Shown here: in pieces, positions 7,701 to 10,704 of the stretch
Layout of the letters: each line of letters opens with the position of its first letter
Position numbering within the stretch: the stretch's first letter is position 1
The notes under the pieces: generated by a model
Seen by the model: only the letters and a program-made list of their open reading frames with translations
What the model was told of the DNA's origin: nothing
Database searches by the model: none
Position numbers and translations under genes: made by a program
Origin: an uncultured Cytophagaceae bacterium
GTDB lineage: Bacteria; Bacteroidota; Bacteroidia; Cytophagales; Spirosomataceae
Reading direction: 5' to 3'
Length of the DNA stretch: 10,704 nucleotides
Assembly (NCBI GenBank): GCA_938008575.1
Contig: CALLKB010000174.1
Span: 1 to 10,704, forward strand

Positions 7701-8011
7701 CTTCTGCGGGTTCGAAGTGGCAATTGGATTTAGGCGATGTGAAGAATTTGGCAGAAATTTATGTGAATGGGCAATGGGTGGCGACGTGCTGGAAGCAGCC
7801 ATTTGTTGCGGATATAAGTAAGCAATTGCATGCAGGAGCGAATCAGCTTGAGGTGAAGGTGGTGAACTCTTGGGTGAATCGTTTGGTCGGAGATGCACAG
7901 CCTAATGTGAAGCGAATTACGTACCTTTCAATGCCCATGATGATTCAGCCGACGATGCCTTTGGAGACATCCGGATTATTGGGGCCTGTTCAAATTCACC
8001 AACTGAAATAG
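4715..8011 (+). CDS. Secreted alpha-L-rhamnosidase, GH106 family
   Basis: This is a complete 1098-residue GH106 enzyme, the family typified by BT0986 of Bacteroides, which releases alpha-L-rhamnose from pectic side chains by inversion. A signal peptide (MKKHFGFAALVVANLTAYAQ) sends it to the periplasm or outside. The family opening PRVWWHWMNGNITKDG (residues 38-52) and GIGGFQNFDA (64-73) are present. An F5/8-type-like sandwich is inserted at about 215-320 (WIQYTFEAPTEISSV, IQVSADGVNF). The catalytic core carries MVLDSYEAGHMNW with Glu474 and NIVAGESMTTAGN with Glu615; by analogy with BT0986 these are the likely acid and base, though I could not align them. A GH2-like galactose-binding sandwich closes the protein at about 940-1095 (LAEIYVNGQWVATCWKQPF). 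It sits 11 bp after the lipocalin-like gene and 2 bp before the dehydrogenase gene, so one transcript is expected. It complements the GH78 enzyme; different rhamnosyl linkages are an inference. Confidence 0.93.
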   Translation: MKKHFGFAALVVANLTAYAQVSDLSKGFVQPPHTAQPRVWWHWMNGNITKDGIRKDLDWMKQSGIGGFQNFDASLFTPLAVKEKLVYMTPAWKDAFRFATDYAKEKGLEMAIAGSPGWSVTGGPWVAPSDGMKKYVWSELRVQGGQKITVALPHPSDITGPMQNVPFEAGGFAAGSAEKVVKHYQDIAVLAYPIASQIQSARDLKPQVSSSGGQFNLAELTDGDLHHMSYLPPMKIGEQAWIQYTFEAPTEISSVMLSNESYGELAAFNGGGNNRSIQVSADGVNFTEVVKVPPTITSQTTVSFAPQRVKAIRLCYQTEKPGDVGIAAMFGMRPSTEPKGMKISEFDVFTTPRVHLFEAKAGFEAHKELAVSGTPVSKGPATNQVIDVTKFVQADGTLSWDAPAGNWEILRFGYSLTGKKNHPASPEATGLEVDKLDRGAVTRYMENYLDQYAQATGGQLGPGALSHMVLDSYEAGHMNWSPTFAADFQAKRGYDLKPWMPVLTGRIVQDAEASERFLWDFRKTIGELIVENHYELIGDLLAKRGMKRYTESHENGRIYLADGMDVKRKADIPMAAMWQPGALAAGKDEEPRSRADIRESASVAHIYGQNIVAGESMTTAGNSFSPHPGTLKRTADMELASGLNRFVIHTSVHQPLDSLFPGLTLGPFGQWFTRQETWAKQAKIWADYLGRSSYMLQQGHNVADILYYYGENQNITSLAMKSLPSIPAGFEFDYVNASALRDAIDVEKGQFVSRGGSRYQLLYLDETAKQMTLVTLKRIFFLAQKGAWIAGTKPISSPSLADSEQEFQRVLTQLISLPSVHFGQTADAVLASKSLAADLRVSGNSAEVLFQHRQVGDKEIYWVNSRSDQANKASLSFRVSGKIPQVYNPETGEISALSYRMQEGRTLIDMEFSPWDAKFIVFEGNAKTKSLVVKKPAQVSSMTISGPWQVKFQENRGAPELITMSELQAWNQHADAGIKYFSGTATYSHAIEVPSTSAGSKWQLDLGDVKNLAEIYVNGQWVATCWKQPFVADISKQLHAGANQLEVKVVNSWVNRLVGDAQPNVKRITYLSMPMMIQPTMPLETSGLLGPVQIHQLK

Positions 8012-8013
8012 CC

Positions 8014-8814
8014 ATGAAAATCGCAGGAAAAGTATTCTTAGTTACGGGTGCCGGAAGTGGCATGGGCCGTGAAATGACACATCAAATAATTGCCAAAGGA
8101 GGAAAGGTTGCAGCCTTGGATATTCATTTGCCTCAATTATTGGAGACCCAACAAATTTGTTCGGGTGGAGCGGCGAATTTTTTGGCTTTGGAGGTGGATA
8201 TAACGGACCGCGCTAAGGTGCTTTCGCTGCCGGAACAGGTAATTAAGCATTTTGGGCAGATTGATGGCATCATCAATAACGCCGGAATCATTCAGCCTTT
8301 TGTGAAGGTGAAGGACTTGAGTTTTGATCAAGTGGAGCGTGTGATGAACGTAAACTTTTACGGATGCGTGAATGTCACCAAGGCATTTTTGCCACATTTA
8401 TTAGAACGCCCTGAGGCGCACATCGTGAATATTTCGAGCATGGGTGGGGTTTTACCCGTTCCGGGCCAAAGTATTTATGGAGCAGCCAAAGCGGCGGTTA
8501 AATTATTTACCGAAGGCTTGTATGCAGAATTGAAGGAGACTGCTATCCATGTTTCGGTGGTATTTCCGGGGGCAATCGCGACGAATATTACGGCAAATTC
8601 AGGCATCGAAATACCTAAGGCTTCTTCGGGTTCATCGGGGATGACCGCTTTGCCTGCCAACGAAGCCGCGCGTATTATTTTACACGGCATGGAGACGAAT
8701 CAATACCGAATTTTGGTTGGTTCCGATTCCAAATTCATGGATTTTTTATGCCGCCTAGCTCCTGAATATGCGACAAACTTCATCGCGAAAAAGATGAAGG
8801 CGCTGCTCGGATAA
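8014..8814 (+). CDS. Short-chain dehydrogenase/reductase (classical SDR), NAD(H)-type
   Basis: This is a complete 266-residue classical SDR without a signal peptide, so it is cytoplasmic. The Rossmann dinucleotide motif TGAGSGMG lies at 11-18, and Asp36 at the end of the second strand favours NAD(H) over NADP(H). NNAG is at 88-91. The catalytic tetrad is visible as Asn114, Ser142, Tyr155 and Lys159 (YGAAK), and the PG motif at 185-186 precedes the substrate loop. The C-terminal tail (RILVGSDSKFMDFLCRLAP) resembles a broad SDR group seen with lipid or xenobiotic substrates rather than known sugar dehydrogenases. Only two bases separate it from the GH106 stop, so it is co-expressed with the rhamnosidase. 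Oxidation of a released sugar or aglycone is possible, but the sequence does not show the substrate. An L-rhamnose 1-dehydrogenase role is conceivable yet unsupported. Confidence 0.88.
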   Translation: MKIAGKVFLVTGAGSGMGREMTHQIIAKGGKVAALDIHLPQLLETQQICSGGAANFLALEVDITDRAKVLSLPEQVIKHFGQIDGIINNAGIIQPFVKVKDLSFDQVERVMNVNFYGCVNVTKAFLPHLLERPEAHIVNISSMGGVLPVPGQSIYGAAKAAVKLFTEGLYAELKETAIHVSVVFPGAIATNITANSGIEIPKASSGSSGMTALPANEAARIILHGMETNQYRILVGSDSKFMDFLCRLAPEYATNFIAKKMKALLG

Positions 8815-8843
8815 TTATCAATTTCTTGAACTTTTTCCTATAT

Positions 8844-8876
8844 ACCTTTGCCAAACCTTGGAGGATTGGCAAAGGT
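8844..8876. terminator. Stem-loop between convergent genes, probable bidirectional terminator
   Basis: ACCTTTGCCAA (8844-8854) and TTGGCAAAGGT (8866-8876) form a perfect 11-bp stem with an 11-nt loop. It lies 30 bp after the SDR stop and 14 bp after the end of the opposing glycosyltransferase gene, the place where a shared terminator is expected. Neither side has a convincing T-run, so the mechanism is uncertain; transcript-end protection is an alternative. Confidence 0.55.
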
Positions 8877-8889
8877 GAGTGGGGGAGGG

Positions 8890-10452
8890 TTATTTACGGA
8901 TGAAAATCCGATTGTTGGATATCGTCGTGTCTAGGGTATAATTTTTTAACACGTAATTATTTACCGCAGCAACTTTTTCGATAGGAGCCAAATAACCAGG
9001 ATCATCTTGCGTAGCATCAATAACGAAACGGGCCTGACTTCTCTCCAAATCCTGAAGATATCGATGAATATGATTTTGTTTTAAAACCGACTCCTGCATA
9101 CAATGCAATGTTTGGTTTTCGGCCACAGCTTGAAGTACATCAGCCTCGACATAAAGCTTGCCTTGCCAGCCCCAAACACTCATTTTGTCCCCCTCTTTTG
9201 CTCTTGATTTGATGTAATTCGAGACAGGGCTTATGCTTAACGCTGCGTTTGTTTTCATCAACTTGAGATGGGCTGAAATTTTGCTCATATAGGCCTCCTC
9301 CACCAGCGTCCATCCTAAAAACAGGATAAAGGGTAATAGTACAATGCGGGTATTTTTTTCTGATTGCAAGGAAAGCGCCTGCACAAACAATAAACCTAAC
9401 GGATAAACTAAGAAATGAAGGTAGTGAGGAAAGTTGTTTTTTGTAACGACAGCAGCATATAGGCCCGCTACCAACAAACCAAAAATGAAAATAAAAATGG
9501 GATTACTTAGCCATTGCATTTTCCGTTTCCCAATTAGCATGGACACCCCGATGATCCCTATCCAATAGAAAAAGAAGTCAAAACTTTTGCCCAATAGTTT
9601 TACCACATTGATAATCCCATAGGCTCGTTTATTCGTCCCGGTGTAAATAATATTGTCTTCAATATAGTAAGTCCAAAAATCTTCAAGTAGATTAAAATAG
9701 TTCAAGAATACGAGCAAAAGCAATGGAAAAGTGGCCACACCCACGATTCCCCCCATTAGTGATTGGGGCCATGTTTTTTGGCGTAATTGAAATAACTGGA
9801 ATACCGCCATAACTGCGATTAGCGGTATCGCTTGTAATTTTGCAAAGGGAATTATTCCTACGATCAGCCCTAAAAAAAAGTAATATAGGCCATGCGACTT
9901 TTTATTTACATACATAATAGCCTGTATGTAAATGGCTATGTTTAATAAGAAGATAGGGAACTGCTCACTGGAGTAATGCAAGAAGTCCGGATGAATCACA
10001 AATGTAAAGAAGATTGCCACATATACAGATGCTTGCAAGGCGGCTTTTTTCCCAAATAAGAGGCATGAGGTTTTGTAAAACAACAGGAGGTTACAAATCA
10101 GTAAAATAAAGCCGACCAAACGAATCGAGCGGAAATCAATACTTTCTTGAAAAAGGGTCACCACAAGTGCGCTGTAGTAAGTTGCAGGGCCAACTGTCCC
10201 ACCATCTGCGGATTGCCAATAAATGGGGTTCTTCGCGAGTGCTCTTAAATTAGAAACCATTTGGCTCTCGTCGACATTCAGTTGGTTATTGTACATCAAC
10301 ACCGGAAGTCGCATGCAAAACAACATGAGCAAGCCTAATCCCGCAAACAAATAAATGGAAGTGTTTGGGCGTTTGTAGCACAGTATGACAAGTGCAATTG
10401 CCAACAAAAGACTAAGGTAAAAATTATTGAATTCCGGTTGTAGTAGAATCAT
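8890..10452 (-). CDS. Polytopic GT-C/GT39-like glycosyltransferase
   Basis: This is a complete 520-residue membrane protein with roughly 11-13 hydrophobic segments between residues 11 and 385, then a soluble C-terminal part of about 130 residues. The fold resembles GT-C transferases that use polyprenyl-phosphate sugars (GT39/PMT/ArnT type). After the second membrane segment comes NVDES with Asp61-Glu62, the usual position of the catalytic acidic pair, followed by the periplasmic loop SADGGTVGPATYY. A second loop holds HYSSEQFP (159-166). The tail carries SVWGWQGKLYVEADVLQAVA, a pattern common in such Bacteroidota proteins. Its ATG lies inside the end of glf (29-bp overlap, different frame), so it is probably co-transcribed with glf and would add a sugar to a lipid-linked surface glycan on the periplasmic side. 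Donor and acceptor cannot be read from sequence. The coding sequence looks AT-richer in places than the rhamnosidase genes; I did not compute this. Confidence 0.78.
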   Translation of the reverse strand: MILLQPEFNNFYLSLLLAIALVILCYKRPNTSIYLFAGLGLLMLFCMRLPVLMYNNQLNVDESQMVSNLRALAKNPIYWQSADGGTVGPATYYSALVVTLFQESIDFRSIRLVGFILLICNLLLFYKTSCLLFGKKAALQASVYVAIFFTFVIHPDFLHYSSEQFPIFLLNIAIYIQAIMYVNKKSHGLYYFFLGLIVGIIPFAKLQAIPLIAVMAVFQLFQLRQKTWPQSLMGGIVGVATFPLLLLVFLNYFNLLEDFWTYYIEDNIIYTGTNKRAYGIINVVKLLGKSFDFFFYWIGIIGVSMLIGKRKMQWLSNPIFIFIFGLLVAGLYAAVVTKNNFPHYLHFLVYPLGLLFVQALSLQSEKNTRIVLLPFILFLGWTLVEEAYMSKISAHLKLMKTNAALSISPVSNYIKSRAKEGDKMSVWGWQGKLYVEADVLQAVAENQTLHCMQESVLKQNHIHRYLQDLERSQARFVIDATQDDPGYLAPIEKVAAVNNYVLKNYTLDTTISNNRIFIRK

Positions 10453-10704
10453 TCATGGATTTTTTTGTAAATGTATTCACCATCGTCAGTGCCCGATCAA
10501 TAATCTGGTGCATGTCATAATACTTGTATTCGCCCAAGCGCCCTCCGAAAAATACCTGCTCTTCTTGATTAGCCAACGAACGGTATTTTTGGAACAAATC
10601 ATTATTCACCTGATCATTCACCGGGTAATAGGGCTCTGTCACATCTGCCTTGTAAGGCTCCGGATACTCGTAACTAATCCAGGTGCTCGGGGTCTCGTTA
10701 AATT
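10424..10704 (-). CDS. glf: UDP-galactopyranose mutase, C-terminal end (partial)
   Basis: The last 92 residues of this gene are visible; the start lies beyond the right edge. The enzyme interconverts UDP-galactopyranose and UDP-galactofuranose using reduced FAD in the cytoplasm and supplies galactofuranose for surface polysaccharides. The tail shows the family hallmarks ISYEYPEPY, EPYYPVNDQVNNDLFQKY and FGGRLGEYKYYDMHQIIDRA; the last is the conserved C-terminal FAD- and substrate-binding region. Translating back to the edge gives an uninterrupted frame, so the gene appears intact. A GTG at 10640-10642 could be mistaken for a start but lies inside this conserved region. It ends 29 bases inside the glycosyltransferase gene, which suggests translational coupling within a polysaccharide-biosynthesis operon. 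Confidence 0.92.
   Translation of the reverse strand, partial: FNETPSTWISYEYPEPYKADVTEPYYPVNDQVNNDLFQKYRSLANQEEQVFFGGRLGEYKYYDMHQIIDRALTMVNTFTKKSMNDSTTTGIQ

Noticed and set aside
1..10704. tRNA, rRNA, riboswitch, insertion sequence or attachment site
   Set aside because: No cloverleaf, rRNA-like stretch, transposase or matching direct repeats were seen; the intergenic gaps are all under 170 bp and accounted for above.

Overview
The window most likely comes from a member of the Bacteroidota, perhaps a Cytophagales-type environmental or freshwater bacterium. The evidence is four-fold. Starts lack Shine-Dalgarno sequences. The divergent promoter region carries TAnnTTTG-type -7 elements. Two large secreted alpha-L-rhamnosidases of the kinds common in Bacteroidota glycan loci are present. 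The regulator is a Nudix/winged-helix protein like those that phylum uses for sugar catabolism. The genus is a guess.

Layout, left to right. (1) 1-2456, minus: GH78 alpha-L-rhamnosidase, cut by the left edge; 818 N-terminal residues are visible without a stop. (2) 2457-2618: intergenic, holding a 70-bp pair of inverted, REP-like hairpins (2548-2617) and a small palindrome (2504-2520). (3) 2619-3476, minus: secreted alpha/beta-hydrolase (esterase type), overlapping by 4 bp the gene before it, (4) 3473-4210, minus: Nudix/winged-helix regulator with a decayed Nudix box. (5) 4211-4322: divergent control region with an 8-5-8 palindrome between two opposed promoter candidates. (6) 4323-4703, plus: small secreted lipocalin-like protein of unknown role. 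(7) 4715-8011, plus: GH106 alpha-L-rhamnosidase, complete. (8) 8014-8814, plus: cytoplasmic short-chain dehydrogenase. (9) 8815-8889: convergent intergenic with a strong stem-loop. (10) 8890-10452, minus: polytopic GT-C/GT39-like glycosyltransferase. (11) 10424-10704, minus: C-terminal end of UDP-galactopyranose mutase (glf), cut by the right edge.

Functionally there are two blocks. Positions 1-8814 form a rhamnose-glycan degradation locus. Two exo-rhamnosidases of unrelated folds and a secreted esterase would strip L-rhamnose and ester groups from a rhamnose-rich polysaccharide or glycoside. The Nudix-type regulator sits at the divergent promoter and probably senses a released sugar or its metabolite. 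No SusC/SusD pair, transporter or rhamnose isomerase/kinase/aldolase is in view. Positions 8890-10704 are the end of a surface-polysaccharide biosynthesis cluster on the other strand, separated by the convergent stem-loop. The most notable non-coding finding is the twin REP-like hairpin, whose two copies differ by compensatory base pairs.
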